The notes below the pieces were generated by a model, which saw nothing but the letters and a program-made list of their open reading frames with translations, had not been told where the DNA came from and searched no databases. Of a stretch of DNA of 64,000 nt, positions 33,910 through 46,185 are shown in pieces. This DNA is from Armigeres subalbatus (Eukaryota > Arthropoda > Insecta > Diptera > Culicidae), in NCBI RefSeq assembly GCF_024139115.2, contig NC_085140.1, positions 331,511,953-331,575,952 of the forward strand, read 5' to 3'. Every line of letters starts with the position of its first letter. The stretch's first letter is position 1. Position numbers and translations under genes: made by a program.

Positions 33910-34108
33910 TAATATTTAAGGACCTTAGTGCTGTTTCAATGATTTATGTTCTTATTATTCCCTTTTTTATGTACTCACTGCTGTACAACAATCTAAAATA
34001 AAGGACGAAACATGTCAGTCAACGGAGCACAAACAAAAAATATAAAATAAAAACAACTAAAACATTTTGATGTATTTCCAATGTCAACATTGCATATTAT
34101 ACATGACT

Positions 34109-36718
34109 TCATTCAGCGAAACATTCATTCCAAAATATATCCATCGTATGATACAAATGTTTCGAAACACCACCGAGTCCATGATCTTCATCAGGATAAG
34201 ACTGAAAAATAAAATTCAATTCAGAATGACTTGTCCATTTCATTTTTACAAGTACACCATCCTTACCATCTGTTCGAACTCGATATTTTCGTCCACAAGT
34301 GCCCGAACAAACACCATCGAGTTCTGGTAGTGCACATTATCGTCGGCATTGCCATGGATCAACAGGAACATGTGATTTCGCATTCCGTCCACATACTGAC
34401 TGACGTCGCCATTTGTGTATCCCTCTTCGTTGTCGCCAGCTCGAGGCAACCCCATGTACCGTTCCGTATAGATTGAATCTAAAATGGAAATCCAACGTAG
34501 AGTGATCAACTTCTGAATTAATTCAATCAACAATACCGTAGAACATCCACGAAGTAACCGGCGCAACCGAGATTCCACACTTGAACACATGTCCGTTGTC
34601 CTTCTCCAGCGTCAACGAAGTCACATAACCACCGTAGCTCCAGCCCCACATTCCCGTCCGATCTCGATCTATGAAACTGTAAGTATCCTGGAGATATTTA
34701 GTCACCGCGATTTGATCCTCGATCTCCACCGTTCCCAAGTTATTGTTGAGAGTGAACAGAAAGGCGTAACCTTGATTGGCGGTACCGCGTCCATCGATCT
34801 GGCAGTAGATGGTCTTCTTGGTTGTGGTCAGATAGTTTCCGAAGCCAACGGTGAAGGTATCGATAACTCGGGCGGAGTTCGGTCCACCATACACCTGAAC
34901 GATCATCGGATACTTTTCAGTGTTTTTATCTGGGTTTTCGAAATCGATTTCCGCTGGAAGATAGAACCGGACGGAAGCTTCGAATCCTCCCTCGACCGGC
35001 ACCTTGAGGAATCGGACTTGGGTTTCCTTGTATGCCGCTAGTTGAGTGCGTAGTGCTTCGTTCGATTCCCATTCAACGAGAAGCTGCAGATCTTCGGTAC
35101 GATAAATTTGAGAGTACGATGGGGTAGGCCCTGAGCAGGTGGCCACAAAATGCGAGAAGTCGGTACTGAATGACATGCTGGCGTAGTTGCAAGGGGTATT
35201 GCTACTAAGTTTGTCTTTGAGCAAGCTGCACGTTAAACATTCTCCATCGCGGTAGACGTGACGAGTTTGGGGTTCACTTGCAGGAACTGCGGTGTAGTAC
35301 AAGTTGCCTTTGCTTTCATCGTAGCCATTAATGCTGGAAACGGTATACTGTTCTGGGGACTTGTCACTGTTTATATTGTTTCCGTTGAGTTCCCAGACTC
35401 GTTGCCAACCGTTGGAATTTGCTAACAAGAAGCAGCGATCGCCGCTCGAGGTGCAGGTCGGATTGTACAACATGTACCAACCGTTTGGTTCGTTGAATCT
35501 GACAATCTCGGTACAAGCTTTCGTTTGCACATTACAGCGTTGATAGGTCGCTACGTTCTGTCTACGGTTCAACCAGATTGCTCCCAAATCGGTTCCAATC
35601 CAATTGACTATGCCTAGGACATGATCAGCGGTGACGATATCTTCCGGTGCAGGTAATTCGATCCATTCGTCGGTATTCGCTAGATTCATGACCCTTAGAT
35701 GAACTGTAGGGTTAGTGGTGTTGACTTTGGGGTACCGGAGTTTGTACTCTACAGGATATTGGGTTTCGGGATCGTCTGGTTCGCCATACATATGATACGA
35801 GAACTCCTTCACGTCGGTGTCGTCAAAGCTAACCATTGCAATATGGCTTCCATCGTTTGAGAACCAAAGCGTGGCATCCGTTCCGAAAACTTCCTCTGTG
35901 GATGCGATGATTGTTAGATGTACTTGTACATGTTAGTTAGACAGTTTTGATCATACCTTCGTAAACCCAATCAGGGGCTCCATTATAAATAACTCCAGGT
36001 ACTCCATCGGTTGTCAGGGGAATTTCCACTGTGCTCAAAATCGTTGCACGATAGTAAACGTTGTTATCTTTTACGTATGCCAAAGATTGCCCATTTGGAG
36101 AAACTTTGCACACAGATATTTCTTCAGCGTTGGCTACGTCGTATGAAATTCTAATAAAACAACTTTAATATTAACACCAGACTTAATCCATGTTAACGAT
36201 CGATTATACCCAGAAGTTATATCCAATACGGTGAATTTGGAGAGTGTTGAATGTCTGAAGACAGTACGGGTATCATATTTGATTAGCACTTTGTCCACTT
36301 CGGGTTTTATGAACTGCAGGGAAGCACCAGGCCACTTATCCTGCAATTCGATATTCGTTATTTTATGGTGGGTCCAAGGTAATAAATACGATTTTTCTTA
36401 CCAAAAAGCTAGCCTCCAGAACTGTTGTTTCCAAACCATTTTCAATGTTATACTTGACATAGTCTCCCGTCTGGTTCCGGAAGATGAATTCATTGCCTGT
36501 TGATTAGGGTATGTAATTACCAACGAACTTGTTCAAAATAGCACTAATTCAAACCTACCAGTCAACCAAGTGCCATTAAAACTACGCTGGCTGAATTGGC
36601 TGGGAATGATCTCGTCCAGCGGAAAATCCTTCAATTGCTCAGTCTGTTTAGCGGTTCTGGGCGCTGCATCACTTGTCACGCACAGGATGGCCACAATGGC
36701 CAACATAAACGGCTTCAT
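34109..36718 (-). CDS. Secreted dipeptidyl-peptidase-4-like serine peptidase (gene A)
   Basis: Seven exons on minus: 36559-36718, 36402-36496, 36210-36340, 35957-36150, 34537-35895, 34267-34478, 34109-34201. All introns are 58-65 bp with GT-AG ends, and the product is 747 residues. The S9B family removes N-terminal dipeptides with Pro or Ala at position two. A signal peptide (MKPFMLAIVAILCVTSDA) and no later membrane helix point to secretion. The substrate-anchoring glutamates lie in DWVYEEEVF (E194/E195), formed across the exon 4/5 junction. Catalytic Ser613 is in GWSYGG, Asp692 in HGNADDNVH, His724 in DEDHGLGG. Length matches the family (about 750-770). Gene B, 14 kb upstream, is its duplicate. 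The gene looks intact; the physiological substrate is unknown. Insect relatives occur in venom, saliva and gut. Confidence 0.93.
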
Positions 36719-36798
36719 GTTCCGTTCGTTCAGTCTCGAAAAAGAAAGGTCACGTGATTGAAGAATTATTGTTATTTTGTTTAGAAAGTTTCACCCCT

Positions 36799-36805
36799 CT
36801 TTATA
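36799..36805 (-). promoter_or_regulatory. Candidate TATA box of peptidase gene A
   Basis: TATAAAG on minus lies 81-87 bases upstream of the gene A start codon. Transcription would begin near 36770. Homology with the gene B upstream region ends just before this box, so gene B must use a different element. Confidence 0.45.
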
Positions 36806-37524
36806 GGGCATTCCGCATTGGTTGGAATACTTAGCGTCACTAAAGTTTTCTGAGCCTACCTACCAATTTTAACTATTTATCCAACAACTTTGGTCTACTG
36901 AACTACAAGAAATAACTGGCGAACCCAGACCCACTATCATCCAGCACTGAATTCGAATCATCTAACTCGATGGTATTGGGCATTAATCTTATCTCTCAGC
37001 ACAATTCAAGTCTCAATATCAACCGGAGACATTGTTCGAAAACGTCTATATCGCTATCTATGGCAACCGAAGAAGATTTCTGAGCTCTAATACCGCAGTC
37101 GACATCAGCACTTAGGTGTATATATATCGAATAGATGAGACACGCAAGAGATAGGAGCAGCAGCTGTTGAGTGGCGTTGACATGCTTGAAACCTTCGTCA
37201 TTTTTAATGCTATGTGAAAATGCCAAAAATATAGTGGCAGCAGAGATGAACTGCAAATTTGGATATCGCGAAAAAAAAATGGAGTGGAGCTATCGACAAC
37301 CTTGAACTAGAGCGAACCAGGGTAGTGCTGGTGATACATGCTTTATGATTGCAGTTAAAGTATTGCTTGGCAGAGGAAAGTTGTTAAGTAACCAACCATC
37401 AATCAATTTGAATTACATTGTAACGTCATGGAGATTATTTAAAAATTAGTATGCTGGATGCTAAATAAGGAATATTATTATACATATACCTTATATCAGT
37501 CCGCATTATACTCTCGTGTTGTGG
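36806..37524. other. Upstream spacer of peptidase gene A
   Basis: AT-rich, with no exon or bounded repeat seen. It may contain distal control elements of gene A. Confidence 0.35.
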
Positions 37525-37993
37525 AAATCTTTAACACTACAAAAAGCTGTTTTAATTTCAACAAAACTTCCAGCACTACCAATTGATTCCGCCACGATCT
37601 TTATCTGGACCCATGCTTTTTTTTATCGTTGAACCCGTTTTCGAGAGTCAAATTTCGGCAAGCGGTGATTATCTTCCAAAGACATCGTTCTGAATGAATG
37701 TCATGTCTCCTTGATCTATCATGAGCATTAAAAACAGAAGAAAAGAAAGACAAAGTTTTTGGACCATCCTGCCAAACCACGAAAAAAAATAGAAAAGACG
37801 GTGGAGTCTTCGGATTTTTGTTCTCTCTTAAAAATAGTTTTCAAATTAATTGATAACGAAATAGCTCCTACCTCTCCTCTAGCCTATTTATGTGCAGAAT
37901 CAGAAAAGTTCAAAATGGTCTTGAAATGTCTGCTTAGTGGCGATAAATCACTCGATGAAATCGAAAATAAGATTGAACAATTGCTTGGATTTA
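37525..37993 (+). mobile_element. Old 5' fragment of the Jockey-clade LINE
   Basis: This segment aligns by eye, with many differences, to the leader and start of ORF1 in the copies at 20918 and 38739 (for example TTTTAATTTCAACA, GATCTTTATCTGGACCC, ATGAGCATTAAAAACAGAAG). It ends near GAAAATAAGATTGAACAATT, matching the GAAATTTCTCAATTACTTGG site of the intact copies. It is more diverged than they are from each other, so it is an older or sister-subfamily copy. Confidence 0.75.
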
Positions 37994-38330
37994 AGAGCCA
38001 GTTCGCGAGAAGCGCGACCCCCTTCCAAGGGACGTTGCAACGATGTTCTCCGATTTGGATGAAATTTTCAGGATTTGTTAATATATCTAAAAGAAGACAT
38101 TTTGCCAATTTTCAGATTTTTTCATTGAGAGGAAGTGGGGTAAAACGGTCCTTCATAATTTTATGTAAAAAATCGCCAAAATCAAAAAAATGCTATAACT
38201 TTGGCGGTTTTGTTTAAATTTTGCACGCATTTGCTACTCAATTAGTACTTTAATCGATTAAAAAAATGTCGTTTTTCCGATGGGAATATTTTTCACCAAC
38301 AGGACAAAAAACTAAACCCGCAGGACAATA
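37994..38330 (+). repeat. Dispersed repeat unit, interrupted by a MITE and LINE copy B
   Basis: From AGCCAGTTCGCGAGA-type sequence through CCCGCAGGACAATA, then 38712-38738 and 43304-43420, this unit matches the segment at about 43540-43760 (CCCGTAGGGCAATAGAGGAACTAAAGAGC). The paralogue shows the unit without either insertion. The family is unnamed. Confidence 0.65.
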
Positions 38331-38711
38331 GACGAATCCAAGTAAAAATAAGAAGAAGACACACGACGGTGTTAACTTTGACAGATCCTACAGCACAGCA
38401 TAGGAAGATCATTTTAAAATGCTTATAATAAATTCTAGACAAATTGTAATTAAAATCTGATTAATGTACGGTACGGAAAAAGTTCTGAATTACATATCTG
38501 GAAGCTTATCTCAATTTTTTGAATATTTTCCAAAAATGTATCTATCATACAGTTCGGAACTTTTTCCGTATCATACATTAATCAGATTTTAATTACATTT
38601 TGTCTAGAATTTATTATAAGCATTTTAAAATGATCTCCTTATGCTGTGCTGTAGGATCTGTCAAAGTTAACACCGTCGTGTGGCTTCTTCTTATTTTTAC
38701 TTGGATTCGTC
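38331..38711. mobile_element. 381-bp fold-back MITE, copy 1
   Basis: Near-perfect arms of about 160 bp (GACGAATCCAAGTAAAAATA to its inverse) surround a 60-base loop. The target is TA or AT (junctions AATA / TATA). A copy of exactly the same length sits at 56028-56408. The paralogous host unit at 43640 lacks it, defining the empty site. Confidence 0.92.
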
Positions 38712-39005
38712 TATAAAGGAACTAAAGAGCTTTCATTTCAGACCGCATCAAGCTTTCGTGCTGTGCGGTTCTTTCTCTCTTTGCGGAAAGAAGTTTTTAA
38801 TACTACCCGAAGCTATTTTAATTTCAACAGTGCTTCTCAGCGCTATTTGTACCCACTGATCCCGTTACGATCTTTGCAAGGACCCGTGCCTTCGTTTTAC
38901 GTTGGACCCGTTTGCGGAAGTAAAATTCCGACAAGCGGTGGTAATCCTGCAGGGACACCGTTCTGGGAAAAAACCTCTTAGAAGGTCACGTCTCCACGCT
39001 CAGCA

Positions 39006-40410
39006 ATGAGTATTAATAAAAACAAGAGGAAGGGGGAGTCTTTGAATTCTCCACTTCCTTCTAAGAAACAAGGTTTCAAGACCGTCCTGCCCAAGCGCGG
39101 AAAAAATAGAAGGAAGCTGGAGACTTCAGAAATTCCTTTTAAATCTAATATTGACATTGTTTCTTCTCCTATCGAACTGAGCAATCAGGTCGATTTGATT
39201 AATGATGATATTGAGCAAATCGAATCTACCTTTAGCCCAGGTGATTCGATTCATGCGAAGAAACAAAGGATTCCGCCAATTCTGGTATCTGTTGCCGAGT
39301 TTTCTGGCTTTCGGAATGAAATCTTGAGTAACCTTCAGGGGATCAAGGTTTCATTTCAGATTGCTAGGAAGGGTGACTGCCGCGTTTTGCCGGGATCCTT
39401 TGACGATCGCAAACGTCTTCTTCAGTATTTAACTGAGAAGCGCCATAAATACTTCACATACGACGACAAAACTGAGCGATTGTTCTCGTCTTGAAAGGTC
39501 TCCCCAGTGATGACAAATCACTGGATGAAATTAAAATTGAAATTTCTCAACTAGGTACTTGGATTTTCACCAGTCCAAGTAATTAAGATGAAAAAGAAAT
39601 CCCACTCTGGTACCTCCCAGAGGGGCATTTCTCAAGAATTTTATTTAGTTCATTTTAACAAAAGTGAACTAAATAATATGAAAAGTTTGGAAAAGGCCTG
39701 TATTATGTCTCATGTCCGTGTTACATGGGAGCATTTCCGCAGGCCTGGGGGAAATTTCCAAAACCCCACCCAGTGCCGTAAGTGCCAAAAGTGGGGTCAT
39801 GGAACTAAACATTGTCACATGGATGCTAAATGCATGATTTGTGGTGGAACCTCTCACGCCAAGGACGCATGTCCTGTGAGAGAAGATTCCAATAAATTTA
39901 AGTGCGCAAATTGTGGAGGCAATCATAAATCCAATTTCTGGGAATGCCCTTCACGCAAAAAAAATTGAATTCCCGTGCAAAATTGATGACGGAATCGGAT
40001 CCCAGATTCGACGGGTAGAAATTTTTCAAACGCTCAAATTTCGAAACCGGTTACCGGTCGAGCAATTCATACCCACCACAATTCACAAACAAATTTTGCC
40101 GTTCGTCAACGGGTAGCAAGCACTTCAGTAAATTCCAATTTTTCGAATGTACCTACGTATGCAAACATCGCTGCTGGTAGACAAAATTTCTTTTCTCAAA
40201 ATGAGGTTTATACCCATGTCCCAACGGAAAATAACGGTCATGTTGCCGATTCAGGTAGCATGACTGCTTCCGATTTTGATTTTTTAACTGAACAATTGCA
40301 TCACATAATTGATGCAATGTTCAAAGCAAATACCATTCCTTAAGCTGTTCAGGTTGGTATAAAGTACACACAAAAAATTGTTATCGGACTCCGTTTCAAT
40401 GGATCCATAT
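39006..40410 (+). pseudogene. LINE copy B ORF1 (gag-like), broken
   Basis: It begins MSINKNKRKGESLNSPLPSK. The frame is lost at about 39485, where a few bases present in copy A (AAAGTC) are missing. It reopens in another frame at 39588 and shows three zinc knuckles: CRKCQKWGHGTKHC, CMICGGTSHAKDAC, CANCGGNHKSNFWEC. An in-frame TAA near 40340 replaces the Glu codon found in copy A. Confidence 0.85.
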
Positions 40411-43068
40411 AATTGTGGGAAAGTTCTAAATCGGAATGCCCGCTCTCTAAAGGGTAAGGAAGATGAATTGTTCAACTTCCTAACAGTTCATAATGTGCAT
40501 ATTGCCATTATAACAGAAACTTATTTAAAACCAGGACTCTCCATTAAAAGAGATCCAAATTATTTTATCTACAGAAATGATCGTCTTGACAGCGCCTGTG
40601 GTGGGGTCGCCATTGTCATCAATAGACGTATCAAACATACATTATTTTCTTCGTTCGAAACCAAAGTTTTTGAAACCTTGGGAGTTTCTGTTGAAACAAA
40701 TTTTGGACAATTTTCCTTCATTGCAGCCTACTTGCCTTTTCAATGCAATGGGCAGCAAAAGAATTTGTTGAAGGCTGATCTTCAAATTCTGACTCGCCAC
40801 AAATCAAAATTCTTCGTAATTGGTGACTTCAATGCCAAACACCGTTCATGGAATAATGCTCAAAGCAATTCCAATGGTAAAATTTTATTTGAAGATTGTT
40901 CTGCGGGATATTATACTATTCAATATCCCAATGGACCAACTTGTTTTTCTTCCTGTCGAAATCCTTCTACAATTGATTTAGTTTTAATGGATTCAAGTCA
41001 GCTGTGTGGCCAATTGGTAACTCATGCTGACTTTGACTCTGATCACCTTCCTGTGACATTTGAAATCTCACAAGAAACCATTTATAATCCAATCAGCTCT
41101 ACTTTTAATTATCATAGAGCTGATTGGGATTTATATAAAACGTATATCGATAGGAATTTTGATGTTGATATTCCTCTCGATACCAAAAGTGATATTGATA
41201 ATGCTCTCGTATCTTTGACAAATTTAATTGTCGAAGCCAGAGGCATTGCAATTCCGAAATGTGAAGTTAAATTCAACTCCATTATTATTGACGACGATCT
41301 TCAGCTATTGATCCGTCTTAAAAATGTGAGAAGAAGGCAATACCAAAGAACTCGCGATCCCGCGTTGAAAGTTATTTGGCGAGATTTGCAAAATGAAATT
41401 AAAAAACGTTTCGCTATTCTGAGAAATACCAACTTTGAGAATAATGTCTCGAAGTTGGTTCCCAGTTCGAAACCCTTTTGGAAATTAACAAAAATTCTTA
41501 AAAAACCTCAAAAGCCAATTCCAGCGCTTAAAGAGGGAAATAAAATTTTATTAACAAAAGGGCGAAAAGGCTCAACAACTTGCTCAGCAGTTCGAGAGTG
41601 CCCATAATTTTAGTCTAGGTCTCACTAGTCCAATTGAGGATCAGGTTACACGGAGCTTCGAAGACATTCTCAATCAAGAGAATGTTTTTGACCCTTCGTT
41701 GGGAACTAATTTGGATGAAGTGAGATCTATTACTAGAAAATTTAAAAATATGAAAGCCCCGGGTGATGATGGTATTTTCTACATACTTATCAAAAACTTC
41801 CTGAGAGCTCTTTATCCTTTTTGGTTAATATATTTAACAAATGTTCTCAATTGGCATACTTCCCAGATAAATGGAAAAACGCCAAAGTTGTTCCTATTTT
41901 GAAGCCGGACAAAAATCCAGCTGAGGCTTCTAGTTATCGCCCAATCAGTTTGCTTTCTTCAATAAGCAAACTGTTTGAAAAGATTATTTTAAATAGAATG
42001 ATGGTTCATATTAATGACAATTCTATTTTTGCTTATGAGCAATTTGGTTTTCGCCATGGGCATTCAACCACCCATCAGTTATTAAGAGTAACGAATTTAA
42101 TTCGGCTCAACCAATCTGGAGGATATTCGACTGGAGTTGCTCTTCTTGATATAGAGAAAGCATTTGACAGTGTTTAGCATGAAGGTTTGATTGTAAAATT
42201 GATGAATTTTAATTTTCCTCTGTACATCATTAAACTGATCCAAAATTATTTATCAGATCGCTCACTGCAGGTAAACTATCAGAATTCTAAATCTGATAGA
42301 TTACCTGTAAGGGCTGGTGTCCCCCAAGGCAGCATACTGGGGCCCATATTGTATAACATTTTTACTTCTGACTTACCTGATTTACCACCAGGGTGTCAAA
42401 AATCTTTGTTTGCAGATGACACAGGTCTCTCAGCCAAAGGGCGAAGCCTTCGTGTCATTTGTAGTGTCATTTGTAGTAGATTGCAAAAAAGTTTGGATAT
42501 TTTCTCCACTTACTTGCAAAAATGGAAAATTTCCCCGAATGCTTCCAAAACTCAGCATGTAATTTTTCCTCATAAGCCGAGAGCTTCTTATTTGAAACCT
42601 TCTAGCAGACATATTGTCACTATGAATGGGGTTCCAATTAATTGGTCTAGCGAAGCTAAATATTTAGGACTTCTGCTAGATCAAAAATTACCTTTTAAAA
42701 ATCACATTGAAGGCCTTCAAGCCAAATGTAACAAATATATTAAGTGTCTATATCCACTTATAAACAGAAAATCAAAACTTTGTCTTAAGAACAAACTTTT
42801 GATTTACAAACAAATTTTTAGACCTGCCATGTTGTATGCTGTGCCAATACGGACTAGTTGCTGCAATACCAGAAAGAAGGCACTCCAGAGGATTCAAAAT
42901 AAAATTTTGAAAATGGTTCTGAAGTTGCCTCCGTGGTATAGTACCAACGAACTTCATAGAATTTCTAATATTGAGACATTGCAACAAATGTCCAACAAAA
43001 TAATTTCCAATTTCAGACAAAAATCGTTGCAATCTTCTATTGCAACGATTAACTCCTTGTACCCTTAG
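40399..43068 (+). pseudogene. LINE copy B ORF2 (endonuclease + RT), nearly intact
   Basis: From MDPYNCGKV the endonuclease is open to 41607, with VIGDFNAKHRSWNNA and DFDSDHLPVTFE. A frameshift lies near 41560-41580. The RT runs through FGFRHGHSTTHQLL and DIEKAFDSV, where TAG at about 42176 replaces a Trp codon. It continues VPQGSILGPILYN and SLFADDTGLSAKG to the stop at 43066-43068. A 12-bp direct duplication GTGTCATTTGTA (about 42453-42476) is unique to this copy. It is the best-preserved ORF2 in the window. Confidence 0.88.
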
Positions 43069-43303
43069 TATAAAATAGGTTAAGTTTAGTTTAAGTTGAA
43101 AACATTGTAATTCCTACATGGTTCAATGAAACCAGAGGAAAAATTCTAACTGCCATTAATAATAACTAAAAATATGACATAGCAAATAAGGATGATAGTG
43201 TTAAGAAAACACGGAACACCTAGTCTAAGAGATGATTGCTGTATTAGATAATTAGCAAATAAAATTAGCTAAAAAAAAAAAATTTAAAAAAAAATTCATT
43301 TCA

Positions 43304-43866
43304 TATATAATTTAGAAGTGCCAACTTAAGAACAACTAAGAAAATCGCAATTTTCTGCAGCACTGTTTATTTTAGAAAGTTCGCACATTATTTCAACTCT
43401 GCTTATGTTATCCGATCGGGTAGAAAAAAAAATGGATTTTCCATTAGGGGAGAGTTTTAACTTGAATACTTATTCAGTGTTTTGTTATCAAAATTAAATT
43501 GACCCGTGATGAGATAACATACATTTTAGTCTTCATTTTTATTAATGCGATGATGACCTTTTGCGAGTAAAATTGGTCCAATTTTCAAAGGGAATATGTT
43601 TCACCAATCGATCTAAAGTAACTGAATAAACCCGTAGGGCAATAGAGGAACTAAAGAGCTTTCATTTGATATCTATTTAAGGTGCGCCAACTTAAGAACA
43701 ATCGATTAAATTTTAAGTTTCTACACACTGTTTGTTTGAAAGCCAGTTTGTGAGAATCGCGACCCCATTTTTATCGATGTTTCAGGATCTGGCTGAAACT
43801 TACAAGGTTTATTCCTATATGTAGATGAAACTCTTTGGCAAAGTATTAGGATGGGGAGAAAGGGAT
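43304..43866 (+). repeat. Right part of split repeat plus an uninterrupted paralogue
   Basis: The first 120 bases continue the host repeat cut by LINE copy B (shared GTGCCAACTTAAGAAC). A second, uninterrupted copy follows at about 43540-43760 (GGTGCGCCAACTTAAGAACA). These two give the empty-site reference for both the MITE and the LINE. Confidence 0.6.
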
Positions 43867-44088
43867 CACACTTAGTTCAGCTCGGCATATTTTGATTCTT
43901 TTGCCGAGATCCGCACAGCCGAGCGCTCGGTTTGTGACTTTCTGCTGATATCTCAGCTGAAAAATTTATTTGTTTACTGCGGCACTCAAAGGAGCCACTG
44001 TAAATATATGTTCATTCAGCCGATATTCCAGCAAACGAACTTAAACCGAGATTTGCACAGCCGAGATCGGTGGAAAAATTTAAGTGTG
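43867..44088. mobile_element. 222-bp MITE with CACACTTA ends
   Basis: CACACTTA and TAAGTGTG bound a segment full of CCGAG / CTCGG motifs, several palindromic (GCCGAGCGCTCGGTTTG). It shares its termini with the 1.04-kb element at 46186-47224, so both may be moved by the same transposase. The flank appears to be AT. Confidence 0.6.
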
Positions 44089-44282
44089 ATAAAATATACC
44101 TCCAAATATAAATAATACCACAAAACTAGATGAGCGAAACCGCACTTCTTCGATTTGGTACCTCGATTATTCCGACCGATTTGATCTAGCGATTTTGCTA
44201 GTTTGCTTCAAAATTCTTCCAAACGTAGTATTTTTATGATTTTTCAACTTTCCCAATGGGATTTACGGTATTGCTTTGAGTA

Positions 44283-45428
44283 ATTCTCGCTGAAACCGGG
44301 CCACTATTTGCACGAGGTTCTTAAAAATGCCTAAATTTATATTCTTTCGAAAGCTTTCGGCGAGTATATTAAGGATCCGAGTTAAATTCTTCAGAAAGAT
44401 GAACCCATCGTTAGTTATACACGAAATCATTTTAATGGACCCCTCGATTTTTGTAAATTCTTGACTCACAAAAACTGTCATAACTCCAACATTTCTCAAT
44501 CGATCATAGAGATCAGCATGTCGTTGGAAAGGAGAAGAGTGTATCCTTAATTTGCAATAATAAAAATATAAGCAGCCATATTGAATTTGGCCGCCATCTT
44601 GGATTTCTTTTTAAAAACCATTTTGCCGCCAGGTTCGCAACCACCGATTTTGAGTATTAATACATCGATGGAAAGCTTAGTTTATATTGTGTATTGTGTC
44701 CGAAAATCTCAGGTGTATGTTTTTTCTATCAAAAATCATGTACTAGATCCAATAAAAAAATTCTTGAATTATTTAATACAATAACTTGAATACGGCTCCG
44801 TTATGCTCAAAACTAATAAAATACTATTGTAGATATGCTTTTGATTTTTGAAACATATTTGGCTTAGAATAGTGTGTGAAATCAAGGAATGACGCCTTAG
44901 TACCATATTAGTCATAAAAATAATGTTCGTTGGTCAGATGGCCCTTCAAAAAATAATTTGGTAAATCGTACCTAACTTTTGACAGAAAAAACATACACCT
45001 GAGATTTTCGGACACAATGCACAATATAAGCTAAGCTTTCCATCGATGTATTAATATCCAAAATCGGTGGTTGCGAACCTGGCGAAAAAATGGTTTTAAA
45101 AAAGAAATCCAAGATGGCGGCCAAATCAAATATGGCTGCTTAAATTTTTATCATCGCAAATTGAGGATACACTCTTCCTCTTTCCAACGATATGCTGATC
45201 TCTATGATCGGTTGGAAAATGTTGGAGTTATGACAGTTTTTGTGAGTCAAGAATTGACAAAAATCGAGGGGTCCATTAAAATGATTTCGTGTATAACTAA
45301 CGAGCGGTTCATCTTTCTGAAGAATTTAACTCGGATCCTTAAAATACTCGCCGAAAGCTTTCGAAAGAATGTAAATTTAGGGATTTTTAAGAACCATGTG
45401 CAAATAGTGGCCCGGTTTTAGCTAGAAT
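44283..45428. mobile_element. 1.15-kb fold-back element with arms of about 450 bp
   Basis: Left arm 44283-44730 is the approximate reverse complement of 44985-45428 (for example CATACACCTGAGATTTTCGG and its inverse at 44702). A 250-base loop separates them, with TA on both flanks. The arms keep mirrored short ORFs containing GVMTVFVSQE and GSIKMISCITN, so similar peptides appear on both strands. No transposase is visible. Confidence 0.85.
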
Positions 45429-46185
45429 TATTCTTTAAATCTTCCAATCTCCGAATAAAACAATGGAAAAATAACGTGAACTGGTCATCTAGTCATGTTT
45501 TTTTTATATAATATTGCGGCGGAGGTATTGTAAAATGATCGACATCTTAGACTACCATTCAAAAATATTGTCCCACCAAAATATATTCCCATCAGTTTCT
45601 CCATATATGGATGACGTCTTAACTGCAAGAAAGGGCTGTTTGGATGGTGACAAATGATTTAAGAACGATGTTTTGGATTGTGCTTTAGCTAATTTCCATG
45701 CATCCGAAAGTGTGAACATTTGTTTTGGTGCTTCAGCACAGTAGGAGTAGTCTATTCCTCAATGAAAAAAATAATAGATAGATTTCTTAACAAGTATTGC
45801 AAGCTGTTACTACCCAAGTAGTACTTCTTTCCTAAAAGATTTTAGGAAAAAAAGGCTGATATTCAAAACATCTTTTTTACACATCAACTACCCAATTTTA
45901 AGGTACTTAAGCACTTTCAAGTGGTAAAAATTAGGCCGAGAATAAAACAGTTTTGCATGGTAATCTTTTAATTAATTAAAAAAGTGATCTACAATGTATG
46001 TAGTTTATCTATGAGTGTAGAAACGTGTATCCTAAAATTAAAAGTATTTTCATGCTTTTGCTCATTCATTTTGCTTTAAAATCGTCAGATACTATACTCT
46101 ATGCTATTCAATAGTATATACATTACATTGTTACGCTTTCCGTGTAAAAAAAAATCAGTTCGAAATTCTTTCGAAAATTTGCGTA
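45429..46185. other. No gene; fragment of a TTTTTACACGG MITE at the right end
   Basis: AT-rich spacer. Bases 46125-46183 (TTCCGTGTAAAAAAA, TTCGAAAATT) match the element at 61200-61397, so a fragment of that family lies next to the 46186 element. Confidence 0.45.

Larger units (their letters stand above)
38739..43294 (+). mobile_element. Full-length Jockey-clade LINE, copy B (inactive)
   Basis: It starts CAGACCGCATCAAGC and ends in an A-rich tail, flanked by TTCATTT (CA ambiguous; 38732-38738 and 43295-43301). The pre-insertion sequence can be rebuilt from the related host repeat at 43640-43710. Layout equals copy A: leader, ORF1 with zinc knuckles, ORF2 with endonuclease and RT. A few disabling changes are present. 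High similarity to copy A implies recent activity of the family. Confidence 0.93.
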
